Assembly (NCBI RefSeq): GCF_965232925.1
Contig: NZ_CBDDRA010000014.1
Location: 1 to 64,000, forward strand
Source of the DNA: Tumidithrix helvetica
Lineage (GTDB): Bacteria > Cyanobacteriota > Cyanobacteriia > Pseudanabaenales > Pseudanabaenaceae
Length of the DNA: 64,000 nt
Reading direction: 5' to 3'
Of this stretch, positions 52,201-61,928 are shown piece by piece; within the stretch, counting starts at the first letter, position 1, and each line of letters starts with the position of its first letter. Under the pieces are notes generated by a model, which was not told the DNA's origin, searched no databases, and saw only the letters and a program-made list of their open reading frames with translations. The position numbers and the translations under genes were made by a program.

Positions 52201-55200
52201 ATGTTTACAGTCTCGGGCTACGAAATTACGCAAAAACTCTATGAAAGCGATCGGTCGCTGGTTTATCGGGCGTTGCGAACTGTAGATCGAGTTTCGGTAA
52301 TTTTTAAGGTCTTGAAAGAGGAGTTTCCCTCGCCTGAGGAACTGCGCCGATATCAACAGGAATACAGGATAATTTGCAAATTAAATCAGGAAAGCAGAAA
52401 TTCTGCGAGGGGTGCGATCGCGGCATATGCCTTAGAGACATACCAGAAAAAGCTGGTAATTGTTTTAGAAGACTTTGGTGCAGTTTCTTTAAAGCAGTGG
52501 ATGCAAGGGCGATCCACACTTAAGGAAAAAGCGAATGGGGGAGATCTGTTTTTAATTGAGTTTCTTCGGATTGCGATCGCGATTGCCGAAAGCATAGGAC
52601 AGATTCACGCTGCCAAGATCGTTCATAAGGATATCAACCCTAGTAATATCGTTTACAACCCAGATACGGGCTGCCTGAAAATTATTGACTTCGGTATTTC
52701 TAGCGAACTCATCCAAGAAAACCAACCCCTCAAGCAAGCGAATGTCTTGGAAGGAACATTGGCCTATATGTCTCCCGAACAGACGGGGCGAATGAACCGC
52801 AGCCTAGATTGTCGCACCGACTGTTACTCGCTCGGTGTTACACTTTACGAACTCCTTACATCAAGACTTCCGTTTAATACGGAGGATACTTTAGAGTTAG
52901 TGCATTCGCATTTGGCGAAATTACCCTTGTCACCCCTTCAGGTGAATGCGGATATTCCTCCAGTAGTTTCTGATATCGTTATGAAGTTGTTGGCAAAAAA
53001 TGCCGAGGAACGCTATGAAAGTGCTTGGGGGCTGAAAGCTGACTTAGAGAATTGTTTGATGCAACTACAACAGAGTAGTGGAATTGCTGAATTCCCTCTG
53101 GCATCCCAAGATATTTCCCATCGGTTTCAGATTCCAGAAAAGCTCTATGGAAGGGAGAAAGAAGTTGACGCTTTGCTAAACGCATTGGATCAAATATCCA
53201 GTGCCGTCCAAAATCCCACCAGAGAGAAGTTGATTCTGATTGCCGGATATGCGGGGATTGGGAAGTCATCTTTGGTGCGGGAACTCTATAAACCAATCAC
53301 CGAAAAGCAGGGCTATTTTATCGCTGGCAAGTTCGATCGCTTGCAGCAGGGGATGCCCTACTCCGCGATCGCCGAGGCTTTTGATGGGCTAATTCAACAG
53401 CTATTGGCAGAACCTGCAGTCCAACTGCAACAATGGCGAGAGCAGATCTCAAGCACTTTGGGGGCAAACGGACAGATTCTTTTGGATATTATTCCCAATC
53501 TCGAACGGATCGTTGGCAAGCAATCACAACTGGCTGAAGTGAATTCTGCCGAGTCCCAAAATCGATTTCATCGCGTGTTTCAGAACTTCATTCGGGTGTT
53601 TTGTAGCGATCGCCATCCTTTCGTGATATTTCTCGACGATCTGCAATGGGCAGATTCTGCCTCGCTGAAATTAATTGAGTTACTCGTGGATAGTGATATC
53701 CCACACTTGCTATGCATCGGAGCTTACCGCGATCGCGAAGTCGATCCAGGGCATCCAGTATGCAGGATGTTAGAAGCAGGGTCGCGTTGGGCTGGAGGAA
53801 TTCGCCAGATTGTTTTAGAACCCTTAAAATTAGAGGCTGTGACGCAATTGGTCGCAGAGACATTCCACACAGATATCCCGATCGCTACATCCCTAGCAGA
53901 ATTGGTCATGGATAAAACAGGCGGGAATCCATTTTTTGTCGGTGAATTTCTCAGGATGATGTATGCGGAGAATCTGATTACCTTTACTTACAATGGCACA
54001 AAACCCCAATGGCAATGGGATCTCGCCCAAATCGAAGCAAAAGCAATCACTGAGAATGTCGTGGAGTTGGCGATCGCCAGAATCCAAAAGCTCCCAGAGT
54101 CCACCCAGCAGGTTTTGCGTTTTGCTGCTTGCATCGGTACGAACTTCGATCTGGATACCCTGGCAACACTTTGCGAACGATCGCCCGATTTGATTTTCCC
54201 CGATCTGGTGACAGCCATTCGATCGCAGTTAATTCTCCCCATATCTGAGGTCGATTATAAATTTCAACACGATCGGATTCAGCAAGCTGCCTATGCTTTG
54301 CTCTCGGAAACGGAGAAAATGCAGGCTCACCGAAAGATTGGGCGATTGTTTTTAAAATCGACTCCCAGCGAACTTCTCACGACAAGGATATTCGATATCG
54401 TCAATCAACTGAATTGGAGTATTGAATTATGCACAGAACCTGCCGAGAAGGATGAGTTGGTAAGACTTAATCTTACTGCTGGCTTAAAGGCGAGATCGCT
54501 TACTGCCTATGCATCAGCATTTACCTACTTTTCTATAGGTAGCAGTCTTTTAGCAGAAAACAGTTGGCGGCAGGATTACAATCTAACCCTAGCTATGTAT
54601 ACGGGATTGGTAGAGACAGCTTATCTGAGTGGCGACTACCCAGAAATGGAAAGGGTAGCAGAGATCGTGCTTCGCGAAGCCAAATTACTATTAGACAAGG
54701 TGAAAATCTATCAGATTAAGATTCAAGCTGCGATCGCTCAAAACAAATTTGCCGAAGCGATCGTGATCGCCTTGGATGTCTTAGCCATGCTGGGAATCAA
54801 AATCCCCAAATCACCCAGTCGGTGGGATGTTTGGTGGGGGGCGATCGGCACAAAATTAGCCTTGATGGGGACTTTGATAGGCAGACAACCTCAATCGCTG
54901 ATGCACTTGCCCAAAATGACGAATCCCAACAAACGCGCTGCGATGGCGACGATCGCCAGTGTTTGCACGCCAACTTATTTTACTCGCCCCGATCTCTGGC
55001 AGTTGATGGTGTTTCAAAAAATTCAACTCTCGCTGCGCTATGGCAATGCTCCCGGTTCTGCCTTTGGCTATGCCGATTACGGCATGGTACTCTGTGGAGC
55101 GGAGGAGAACTTCGATCGGGGATTCCAATTTGCACGGCTGGCATCGGATCTGATGCCCAAGCTAAATGCCAAGGAATTTATACCGAAAACCCTGCTCTTG

Positions 55201-57534
55201 GTGAATCTGTACCTCACCCATTGGAAAGGTCATCTGCGCGATACCCTCGATCCGCTGTTAGCGTCCTATCAGATCGGTCTAGAAATGGGGGATCTAGATT
55301 ACGGCACTGTGGCGATCGCCTTTCGTTTCTATCATGCCTATCTGGTGGGCAGCGAACTAGCCGCTCTAGAGCGAGAAATGGCATCCTATACCGATGTCCT
55401 ATTGGGGTTTAAGCGCTCTCGCGCCATTTTTTTGACGGCTATCTATCGGCAAGCGATCTTAAACCTGCTCGGTCAATCCCAGCATCCCTGTCGGTTAATT
55501 GGTGAGAGCTACAACGAAGATGAAAAACTGCCCATACATATTGCCAGTAAGGACAACAGCACCCTATTTCATTTATATCTCAACAAGCTGATCCTGCATT
55601 ATCTCTTCTACGAATATTCTGAGGCAGGAATAGCCGCCGATCGCGTCAAAAAACTACTCGAAGATGGTGTGGTAGGTTTGCTGGTCGTTCCCGCTGCCTT
55701 CTTTTATGACTCCCTTACCAAGCTTGCCATCTTCCCAACTGTACCCAAGCATCAAAAACGGCGAATATTAAGGAAAGTTTCTTCTAATCAGCGCAAAATG
55801 AAGCTATGGGCAAATCACGCACCGATGAACTACGCCCACAAGTTTCATTTGGTGGAGGCAGAACGCGATCGCATTCTCGGTCAAAACTCCAAAGCGATCG
55901 ATGCCTACGATCGCGCGATCGCCCTCGCCCAAGAGCACGGGTATCTTCAAGAAGAAGCTCTCGCCCATGAGTTGGCGGCAAGATTCTATCTCAATATCGG
56001 GAAGCCTAAGGTTGCGCTGGTCTATATGCGCGATGCGCGTTTTACCTATCAGCAATGGGGAGCGATCGCCAAGGTCGCCCATTTAGAACGCCTATATCCG
56101 CAACTACTCGATCGCTTCTCCCAAGTCAGTGAAGCTACATCAGGACAACGTTCCCCATCCCCTAGAAGTACGGGCAGAACCAGTGCCAATATTTTAGACT
56201 TGGATTCTGTTTTAAAAGCATCGCAGACCCTCTCGGGAGAGATGATGCTGGGACAATTGATCATGAAATTGATGAAAATTTTGCTAGAAAATGCAGGAGC
56301 GGAAAAGGGGTATTTGATTTTGGCATCCGAGGGGGCATTGCTGGTGGAGGCGGAAGGAACTGCCGATCGCGAACTTGTTACAGTGCTTCAGTCCGTACCC
56401 ATAGCCGAATTTAGCGAGAATTTATCGGTTGCCATAATTACCCAAGTGGCTCGCACCCAAGAGAGCGTAATTTTGAATAATCCTTCGCAAAAACATCTCT
56501 TTAGCCACGATCCCTATATCATTATGCATCAACCCATGTCGGTACTCTGTGCCCCCCTAGTCAATCAGGGAAAGCTTTCTGGCGTGCTGTATGTCGAAAA
56601 CAATTTAGCCCATGATGCTTTTACACCCGAAAGGGTAGAGGTATTGCAACTCCTGTCCGCACAAGCAGCGATCGCCATTGAAAATGCCCGTCTCTATCAG
56701 AATCTTGCGGAACTCAATCAGTCCCTTGAAATGCGCGTACAGGAGCGCACATCAGAGCTTTCGCTAGTCAATCAGCAACTACAGGAGAACGAACAAACCA
56801 TTCTTAAAGCATTGGAAATGGAGAGGGAAGCAAATCTGCTCAAGACGAATTTTATCTCGATGGTTTCTCACGAATTCCGCAATCCGATGATGACGATCAC
56901 GGGCTGTGTGCGATCGCTACAAAATCCCAAGCGTCAATTATCCGACGATCGCAAAACCGAGTATTTCGCCCTAATCCAAGAATCTCTGAGCGATATGTTG
57001 CATCTGCTGGATGAAGTTTTGCTTTTGGGTAGGAGCGAAGCGGGTGTGCTCAAATACGAGCCCAAACCAACCAACCTAGAACAGTTTTGTCACGAGCTTT
57101 TGACGGCTTTTAATTTGAATGTCAAGGAAGGGCAGGCAATTATCTTTTCCTGTCAGGGGGAATGCGATGCTGTAGAAATGGATACAACCTTGATGCGGCA
57201 TATTTTTGCGAACTTGCTTTCTAATGCGATCAAGTATTCCCCAGAGGGCGGTCAGATTTACTTCGAGCTGGTTTGTGCCGATGGCATGGCGACGTTCCAA
57301 GTGCGGGACTGCGGTATTGGGATTCCCCCCAGCGATCGCGATCGCTTGTTTGAGACCTTTCATCGGGCGAGTAATGTCGGACAAATTCAAGGGACGGGTT
57401 TGGGACTGGCAATCGTCAAGCAGTGCACCACACTCCACCATGGCGCGATCGATCTAGAAAGCGAGGTCGGTGTTGGAACTACGGTTACCATCAAATTACC
57501 CTTGAAACCTCAATTTCTCACTAAAGATAGTTAG
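52201..57534 (+). CDS. Trifunctional Ser/Thr kinase, AAA ATPase and histidine kinase
   Basis: The 1777-residue protein begins with a Hanks-type kinase (about 1-270; KIVHKDINPSNIVYN, IIDFGIS, GTLAYMSPEQTGR). An AAA/STAND ATPase follows (about 310-640; IAGYAGIGKSSLVREL, FVIFLDDLQWADSASLK), then a helical repeat region. A GAF domain lies near 1360-1510 (SVLCAPLVNQGKLSGVLYVE). The end is a histidine kinase: H box MVSHEFRNPMMTITG, N box NLLSNAIKYSPEGG, G boxes DCGIGIPPSDRD and GTGLGLAIVKQ. ATG 52201 follows the receiver stop; the longer frame overlaps it. Confidence 0.93.
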   Translation: MFTVSGYEITQKLYESDRSLVYRALRTVDRVSVIFKVLKEEFPSPEELRRYQQEYRIICKLNQESRNSARGAIAAYALETYQKKLVIVLEDFGAVSLKQWMQGRSTLKEKANGGDLFLIEFLRIAIAIAESIGQIHAAKIVHKDINPSNIVYNPDTGCLKIIDFGISSELIQENQPLKQANVLEGTLAYMSPEQTGRMNRSLDCRTDCYSLGVTLYELLTSRLPFNTEDTLELVHSHLAKLPLSPLQVNADIPPVVSDIVMKLLAKNAEERYESAWGLKADLENCLMQLQQSSGIAEFPLASQDISHRFQIPEKLYGREKEVDALLNALDQISSAVQNPTREKLILIAGYAGIGKSSLVRELYKPITEKQGYFIAGKFDRLQQGMPYSAIAEAFDGLIQQLLAEPAVQLQQWREQISSTLGANGQILLDIIPNLERIVGKQSQLAEVNSAESQNRFHRVFQNFIRVFCSDRHPFVIFLDDLQWADSASLKLIELLVDSDIPHLLCIGAYRDREVDPGHPVCRMLEAGSRWAGGIRQIVLEPLKLEAVTQLVAETFHTDIPIATSLAELVMDKTGGNPFFVGEFLRMMYAENLITFTYNGTKPQWQWDLAQIEAKAITENVVELAIARIQKLPESTQQVLRFAACIGTNFDLDTLATLCERSPDLIFPDLVTAIRSQLILPISEVDYKFQHDRIQQAAYALLSETEKMQAHRKIGRLFLKSTPSELLTTRIFDIVNQLNWSIELCTEPAEKDELVRLNLTAGLKARSLTAYASAFTYFSIGSSLLAENSWRQDYNLTLAMYTGLVETAYLSGDYPEMERVAEIVLREAKLLLDKVKIYQIKIQAAIAQNKFAEAIVIALDVLAMLGIKIPKSPSRWDVWWGAIGTKLALMGTLIGRQPQSLMHLPKMTNPNKRAAMATIASVCTPTYFTRPDLWQLMVFQKIQLSLRYGNAPGSAFGYADYGMVLCGAEENFDRGFQFARLASDLMPKLNAKEFIPKTLLLVNLYLTHWKGHLRDTLDPLLASYQIGLEMGDLDYGTVAIAFRFYHAYLVGSELAALEREMASYTDVLLGFKRSRAIFLTAIYRQAILNLLGQSQHPCRLIGESYNEDEKLPIHIASKDNSTLFHLYLNKLILHYLFYEYSEAGIAADRVKKLLEDGVVGLLVVPAAFFYDSLTKLAIFPTVPKHQKRRILRKVSSNQRKMKLWANHAPMNYAHKFHLVEAERDRILGQNSKAIDAYDRAIALAQEHGYLQEEALAHELAARFYLNIGKPKVALVYMRDARFTYQQWGAIAKVAHLERLYPQLLDRFSQVSEATSGQRSPSPRSTGRTSANILDLDSVLKASQTLSGEMMLGQLIMKLMKILLENAGAEKGYLILASEGALLVEAEGTADRELVTVLQSVPIAEFSENLSVAIITQVARTQESVILNNPSQKHLFSHDPYIIMHQPMSVLCAPLVNQGKLSGVLYVENNLAHDAFTPERVEVLQLLSAQAAIAIENARLYQNLAELNQSLEMRVQERTSELSLVNQQLQENEQTILKALEMEREANLLKTNFISMVSHEFRNPMMTITGCVRSLQNPKRQLSDDRKTEYFALIQESLSDMLHLLDEVLLLGRSEAGVLKYEPKPTNLEQFCHELLTAFNLNVKEGQAIIFSCQGECDAVEMDTTLMRHIFANLLSNAIKYSPEGGQIYFELVCADGMATFQVRDCGIGIPPSDRDRLFETFHRASNVGQIQGTGLGLAIVKQCTTLHHGAIDLESEVGVGTTVTIKLPLKPQFLTKDS

Positions 57535-57593
57535 TTTCATAAGCATGACCGAATATAGAATGGTAATTACAAATTAGTCATTTACCTAAAACA

Positions 57594-58061
57594 ATGACTC
57601 AAGCAATAGATCAACCCATTCAAGCGATCGCCCAACCACAACCAGTGGTTCCGAAAACATCTACCAAACCAGAAATCATCTGGGAAAAGCTACCTGCTAA
57701 TTTCATCTTACCTGACGACCCTGTGGAAAGTATTGCTCAACCGCTTTTAGCTGCCGCATTGACCGAAAGCCTCGATCTGGCTGGACTCATTACCCCAGAA
57801 ATGCCGATCGTTTCTAACATGGCGATTACCTGCGGTACGCGTTCCGCCGCAGTTAAAGTCAATCAAAAAACTAACATCAAAGCTCCTGATTGGTTTTATG
57901 TAGCCAAAGCCATGCGCTTATCAGGTAGTCAGATCGGGCGTAGTTATACGCCACATATCGAGGGTGAAGTGCTAGCGCTCGTCATGGAGTTTCTGTCAGA
58001 AGAAGAAAAAGGAATCGCCTTTCCAAGCAGTAAAATGGAGGAAAATTTAACAAGCTTATGA
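57594..58061 (+). pseudogene. Uma2-family endonuclease, C-terminally truncated
   Basis: The 155-residue frame contains LPDDPVESIAQPLLAAALTE, INQK-like VKVNQKTNIKAPDWFYVAKA, IGRSYTPHIEGEVLALVMEF LSEEEKG. That is a Uma2-like order, with the APDW motif and the following strand. After LSEEEKG the family sequence should continue with another 80-100 residues, but here it ends in an unrelated 14-residue tail. The stop overlaps the next start (ATGA). Confidence 0.65.
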
Positions 58062-58675
58062 AACTAGCCAAATTGCCGAAATCTAAAAAGAAGAGTTTCT
58101 CTAGCTTCGATCTTGCCTCTGCCTACAAGCAGCTAGGTATCAAAACCTTAACGCATTGGAATTTACCAGATTTAGCGATCGCTCCTAGCGAATTTTTTGT
58201 CAAAAGATTAGAACGTTTGCATCGCAATTTCGATCTGCGGAGTTACGAAGAATCCAAAAAGCTCCTGATCGATGCCTTTTGTGAGGAAGCGATCGATAGT
58301 AGTGACAAACTGAAGATATGGAAAGGAGGAAAGATAGAAAGTGATATTTTAGTTGGCAATGCTGATTATTTAATTGCAGCTAGACAAGACTATTTAGATA
58401 CACCATTCCTATGTATTGTCGAAGCCAAACGTGATGACTTTGAGCAGGGCTTAGCGCAATGTCTGGTGGAAATGCAAGCTTGTCAATGGGAAAATCGGCA
58501 AGCAGGGAAAGAGATAGATGTGTTAGGAATTGTTACTAATGGGCAAGGATGGATATTTTATAAACTCACATTTGCAGGTGAGGTCTATGAAACTGGAATG
58601 TATACTTCCGATGATATAGCTAAGACTTTGGGGGTTTTATATTCAGTTTTTCAAGAATGCGAACGTAATTTATAA
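58058..58675 (+). CDS. PD-(D/E)XK-like nuclease-fold protein
   Basis: The 205-residue protein has the pattern KIESDILVGNADYLIAARQD followed by FLCIVEAKRDDFEQGLAQC, that is D...ExK with a following QCLVEMQACQW helix, as in restriction-endonuclease-like families. VLGIVTNGQGWIFYKL follows. Catalytic activity is inferred. The start overlaps the stop of the truncated Uma2 gene, with GGAGG upstream inside it. Confidence 0.75.
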   Translation: MKLAKLPKSKKKSFSSFDLASAYKQLGIKTLTHWNLPDLAIAPSEFFVKRLERLHRNFDLRSYEESKKLLIDAFCEEAIDSSDKLKIWKGGKIESDILVGNADYLIAARQDYLDTPFLCIVEAKRDDFEQGLAQCLVEMQACQWENRQAGKEIDVLGIVTNGQGWIFYKLTFAGEVYETGMYTSDDIAKTLGVLYSVFQECERNL

Positions 58676-58786
58676 ATCGCCTTTTACCGCCGTAAAGTTG
58701 CCATAGCGCTTGCTCAAATTCCGCACAGAGATCACGCGATCGGCAGAGATAGGATTCTCGGTTAAGGATTGGGAAGTAAGGAGCAT
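58670..58786 (-). pseudogene. N-terminal fragment of an ABC transporter ATPase
   Basis: From ATG 58786 the frame encodes SADRVISVRNLSKRYGNFTA then VKGDL and stops. This is the opening strand of an ABC ATPase, which should continue to a Walker A motif; the rest is absent. The break falls at the end of the neighbouring nuclease gene on the other strand. Confidence 0.7.
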
Positions 58787-58871
58787 GTTAATTAAGAGCG
58801 TGTTTGAGAAGTTAGATGAATACAAAAAGCCCCCAAGGGTATAACCTGTCAATAGACAAAAGGACAGCCCT

Positions 58872-59197
58872 ATGGAAGCAATAAAACAATCATATCCGAC
58901 AGACTTAACCGATAGCCAGTGGGATCTGCCAAAAGATTTAATACCAGCAGCTGGGACAGGCGGTCGAAAAAGAACCGTAGATATTAGAACCATACTCAAG
59001 GCAATTTTTTACATCAATGCTGGAGGAAATGCATGGCGAATGCTACCCCATGACTTTCCTAAATGGCAAACCGTCTATTACTACTTTCGTCTGTGGCGAG
59101 TCAAGGGAACATGGAAAGCCATCAATGCAAAGTTGCAACAATGGTATCGAGTCAGTGAAGGGAGAACTGCCACACCCAGTGCAGGATCTATCGACAG
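58872..59197 (+). pseudogene. IS5-family transposase, 3'-truncated
   Basis: The open frame (to 59252) begins with the IS5-type N-terminal domain LTDSQWDLPKDLIPAAGTGG, TVDIRTILKAIFYINAGGNA and WRMLPHDFPKWQTVYYYFRL. It reaches SAGSIDS, where the first catalytic aspartate lies, and then loses homology. The DDE core is missing. The homology ends near 59197, where the PIN fragment begins. Confidence 0.85.
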
Positions 59198-59302
59198 TTT
59201 GACTGTTCTAGTTTCATTGTCATGCAAGAACGCAAAATTCCCGAATCTCTGACAAACGATCATCATTTTGAACAAACAGGATTTATTCGTTTATTGAAAT
59301 AG
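59198..59302 (+). pseudogene. C-terminal end of a PIN-domain (VapC-like) toxin
   Basis: In the frame starting at 59198 the sequence encodes FDCSSFIVMQERKIPESLTN and DHHFEQTGFIRLLK then a stop. This is the last third of a PIN domain, with the DCSSF strand and the TNDHHF acidic motif. Its 5' part was replaced by the IS5 fragment. Confidence 0.7.
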
Positions 59303-59361
59303 CGATCGCTGTTTTGATGTTATCGTTTGTGTTGGGGGCGATCGCATCAACCATCCATCCC

Positions 59362-59487
59362 CTAAAGCCGATCGCTATTACCGTGAGTCGTGATTTCTAG
59401 GCGATCGCACTGAGATACAAAATGTTTAGCAACGACAAGCCCAATGCCACGGCTCGCACTAGCTACAAGAATCGTCTTGAACGACAT
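59362..59487 (-). pseudogene. N-terminal fragment of a short-chain dehydrogenase
   Basis: From ATG 59487 the frame encodes MSFKTILVASASRGIGLVVA and KHFVSQCDRL before a stop at 59362-59364. The SASRGIG loop matches the SDR cofactor-binding glycine motif. Only 41 residues remain. Confidence 0.6.
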
Positions 59488-59623
59488 ATTATTTAACCAC
59501 TACCACTTAGGAAATTCCTACTTCCTTTTCCAAAATCAAACTTCCCAAATTTAGAAAAGAGGACTCGTTTTCATGACAGATTGACCATTATGGGAAGAGG
59601 GACTGCTTAAAGGCGACTATATT

Positions 59624-60541
59624 TTAGTTGTTTGCTTCCATAAAAAGTTTTTTATATCCCTTTTTATTGTTGAATAGACAAATTATTGCAACAATACTCC
59701 AAAGCACAACAGCCCATAGTGCATACCAAATCACACGTTCTTTTCCTGTTAGTAATAGCGGTGTTGAGAGTATCCAGAATATATCAAGACTTGCGTGCAT
59801 CAATACTGCTATAAATAAACTCCCTGTATGCTTATATACCCACATCATAAGTATTCTATAGGGTGGAAGAAAGGTGAAAAGCAACAATGATATATATAAT
59901 GCCAGAGGGACAGTACCGGCTCCGGCTGCGCTACCTATATAGTTTGAAGGTAAGTGCCATAATCCCCATAGGACACCTACGCTAGTACCGATTAAGATGA
60001 GATTATGATTCAGTTTTAGCCAGTGTGTTGCAAATCCTGTCCATCCTAGCTCCTCGATAAAGCCATTAACAAAGCCAAGCATGAGAACGAACAGCATCAA
60101 GGTTATTTTATCACTACCCGGTAAACCGAAAATGGAGGCAACAGGAATATTACCCGAACTGAAAATACCCGGCATAAAAACTGGGGCAAATAAAGAAAGC
60201 GTTAAAAGTGTTGCGAAGACCGTGAGCGGAGCAATTAAGAGAGCAACTGCATACCATTTTAAAGGAACTCGCCATTTGAAGAAGCGGGATATTAATTCCT
60301 GATAACCTTCTTTCCCTTTGAATAAGCCGGTTAATAAAACTCCTGCTATAATGGGTCCGCCGACGGTTACTAAATATATAGATATAAATGGGGCAGTTGT
60401 TGGATTAGAAGTAATTCTATCAGTGCCACCCATGATTACGATAAGACCTCCCCAAGAAATGAGGAATGTCAACAAATAATAGGTTGTAATCGGATATTTA
60501 ATAAATATATTTTTTGTGGTTGTTTTATTTAAGGTTTCCAT
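59624..60541 (-). CDS. CPBP family intramembrane protease homologue
   Basis: This 305-residue membrane protein has about eight hydrophobic segments. CPBP motifs are EELGWTGFATHW, WGLWHLPSNY and LMHASLDIFW. The arginine of the usual EExxxR motif is replaced (EELGWT). The family includes CAAX-type prenyl proteases and Abi-type immunity proteins; substrates are unknown. It is the last gene of a leftward run. Confidence 0.85.
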   Translation of the reverse strand: METLNKTTTKNIFIKYPITTYYLLTFLISWGGLIVIMGGTDRITSNPTTAPFISIYLVTVGGPIIAGVLLTGLFKGKEGYQELISRFFKWRVPLKWYAVALLIAPLTVFATLLTLSLFAPVFMPGIFSSGNIPVASIFGLPGSDKITLMLFVLMLGFVNGFIEELGWTGFATHWLKLNHNLILIGTSVGVLWGLWHLPSNYIGSAAGAGTVPLALYISLLLFTFLPPYRILMMWVYKHTGSLFIAVLMHASLDIFWILSTPLLLTGKERVIWYALWAVVLWSIVAIICLFNNKKGYKKLFMEANN

Positions 60542-60643
60542 TTTTTCTTTTCAATTATCTATCTGTTAAAGGTTTTGCGGTACGCGATCGCTATTACTTT
60601 GAGTAGTGATTTTTAGGCAATCGAAAAGGATTGAAATGACTCT

Positions 60644-61024
60644 TTATGATTTTGCGTCATAGGCATATGCCTTCCACGTTATCAAAGAACCAATTGCAAA
60701 TAGGATACCTTCGACAATCATGAAGAAGAGAGAACTCGTGTTGCCAGAGGCAAGTCGGTAAAAACTAGCCGCGAACATTCGGAACAGTCCGAGAGCCAGC
60801 AAAAACCAGCCACAGATTGTAATCAACAGAGTCCAGTCACGTTGCCATAGATTATGCGATCGCGCGATCGACAAACCCGCGACAAACATGAGAACTCCAG
60901 AGAGGTAGACGACGGGTGGAATCTGTTCGTCGTAGAGATGCGGTTGAATAAGCGGAAACTCCGAAGTAACCATGACCATCAGGGTTGGACCCAGTAGTCC
61001 TCCTATCCGCTTCGAGTTCGTCAT
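60644..61024 (-). CDS. Four-helix membrane protein, unknown function
   Basis: The 126-residue protein has four hydrophobic segments (GGLLGPTLMVMVTSEF, VVYLSGVLMFVAGLSIA, WTLLITICGWFLLALGLFRM, FFMIVEGILFAIGSLI). Its start overlaps the upstream CPBP gene (ATGA). I do not recognise a family; its role may be linked to the CPBP protein. Confidence 0.75.
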   Translation of the reverse strand: MTNSKRIGGLLGPTLMVMVTSEFPLIQPHLYDEQIPPVVYLSGVLMFVAGLSIARSHNLWQRDWTLLITICGWFLLALGLFRMFAASFYRLASGNTSSLFFMIVEGILFAIGSLITWKAYAYDAKS

Positions 61025-61848
61025 GTCTCACCTCTCGATACCGATTGGACGAAAAAACGATATTTACCCAGAGTTTCTGTTCCCCATAACCAAGTTATCG
61101 CGATCGCGGTAATCGCTAGTAAAACAGCAAAGATAAATGGGTCATAGTGCGAACCATTATTTGGGAATAGATACGGACTTATATTAATCATGGTATGAAA
61201 GAGAATCATCGCAAAAACACTTTTATTAGTATTGTTAAAGATCCAAACCATAATTGTCCGTAAAAAAACTGTGCCGAGGCATTGCCAAAATATCCATATT
61301 GGCGTTTGATGTGCTTGGCTATAGGGAATGATATGCCATATTGCCCAAATAAAACCGATGATTACACTTGCTTTAAAAGCTCCATACTGGTTTTGCAAAG
61401 GGTCGGTAACATAACCACTCCAACCTACTTCTTCGCCGATCGCACCAATAAAATACACAAAGAAAAAAATGACAACAGATAGAAAGGGTGTTGGAGGTTC
61501 GGGTAGTATTGCCCCTGTTATCTTCAAGTACAAATAAGAAAGTGCTGCTATGGTGGGCATGAGAAAAACAACAGGTATATACCATTTTTTGTCTTTGATT
61601 TTTTGAAAGTCGAAAGATAGTTTCAACAGTTCCTTAACACCATGAATTTTTTGTTCTTTATAAACGAGAATTGCTGCCGCTAATAAAGGGCAGAAAGTCA
61701 TTAATGCGCTTATTGGAAGTTTTATAGGAAGTATTTCAGTCAAATCCCTAGTCACAGCGCCCAGTATCCAAAAAGGAATTGACAGCAAAAATACTAACAA
61801 AAAGAATTTGATAGATGAGTGATTTTTGAATTCGCTGTTATCCATCAT
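61021..61848 (-). CDS. CPBP family intramembrane protease homologue
   Basis: The 275-residue membrane protein carries GEEVGWSGYVTDPLQ, WAIWHIIPYSQAHQT and LFHTMINISPYLFP, the three CPBP motif regions. As in its neighbour, the usual arginine after EE is serine. It overlaps the downstream four-helix gene. It resembles the copy at 63112 more than the one at 59624. Confidence 0.85.
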   Translation of the reverse strand: MMDNSEFKNHSSIKFFLLVFLLSIPFWILGAVTRDLTEILPIKLPISALMTFCPLLAAAILVYKEQKIHGVKELLKLSFDFQKIKDKKWYIPVVFLMPTIAALSYLYLKITGAILPEPPTPFLSVVIFFFVYFIGAIGEEVGWSGYVTDPLQNQYGAFKASVIIGFIWAIWHIIPYSQAHQTPIWIFWQCLGTVFLRTIMVWIFNNTNKSVFAMILFHTMINISPYLFPNNGSHYDPFIFAVLLAITAIAITWLWGTETLGKYRFFVQSVSRGET

Positions 61849-61928
61849 TTTTATCCATTAAATGTGAAACATTAAGTAGGAGATTTTGCGATGATACTTA
61901 TTCCGATCGCTAACAGATTTGATCGAAG

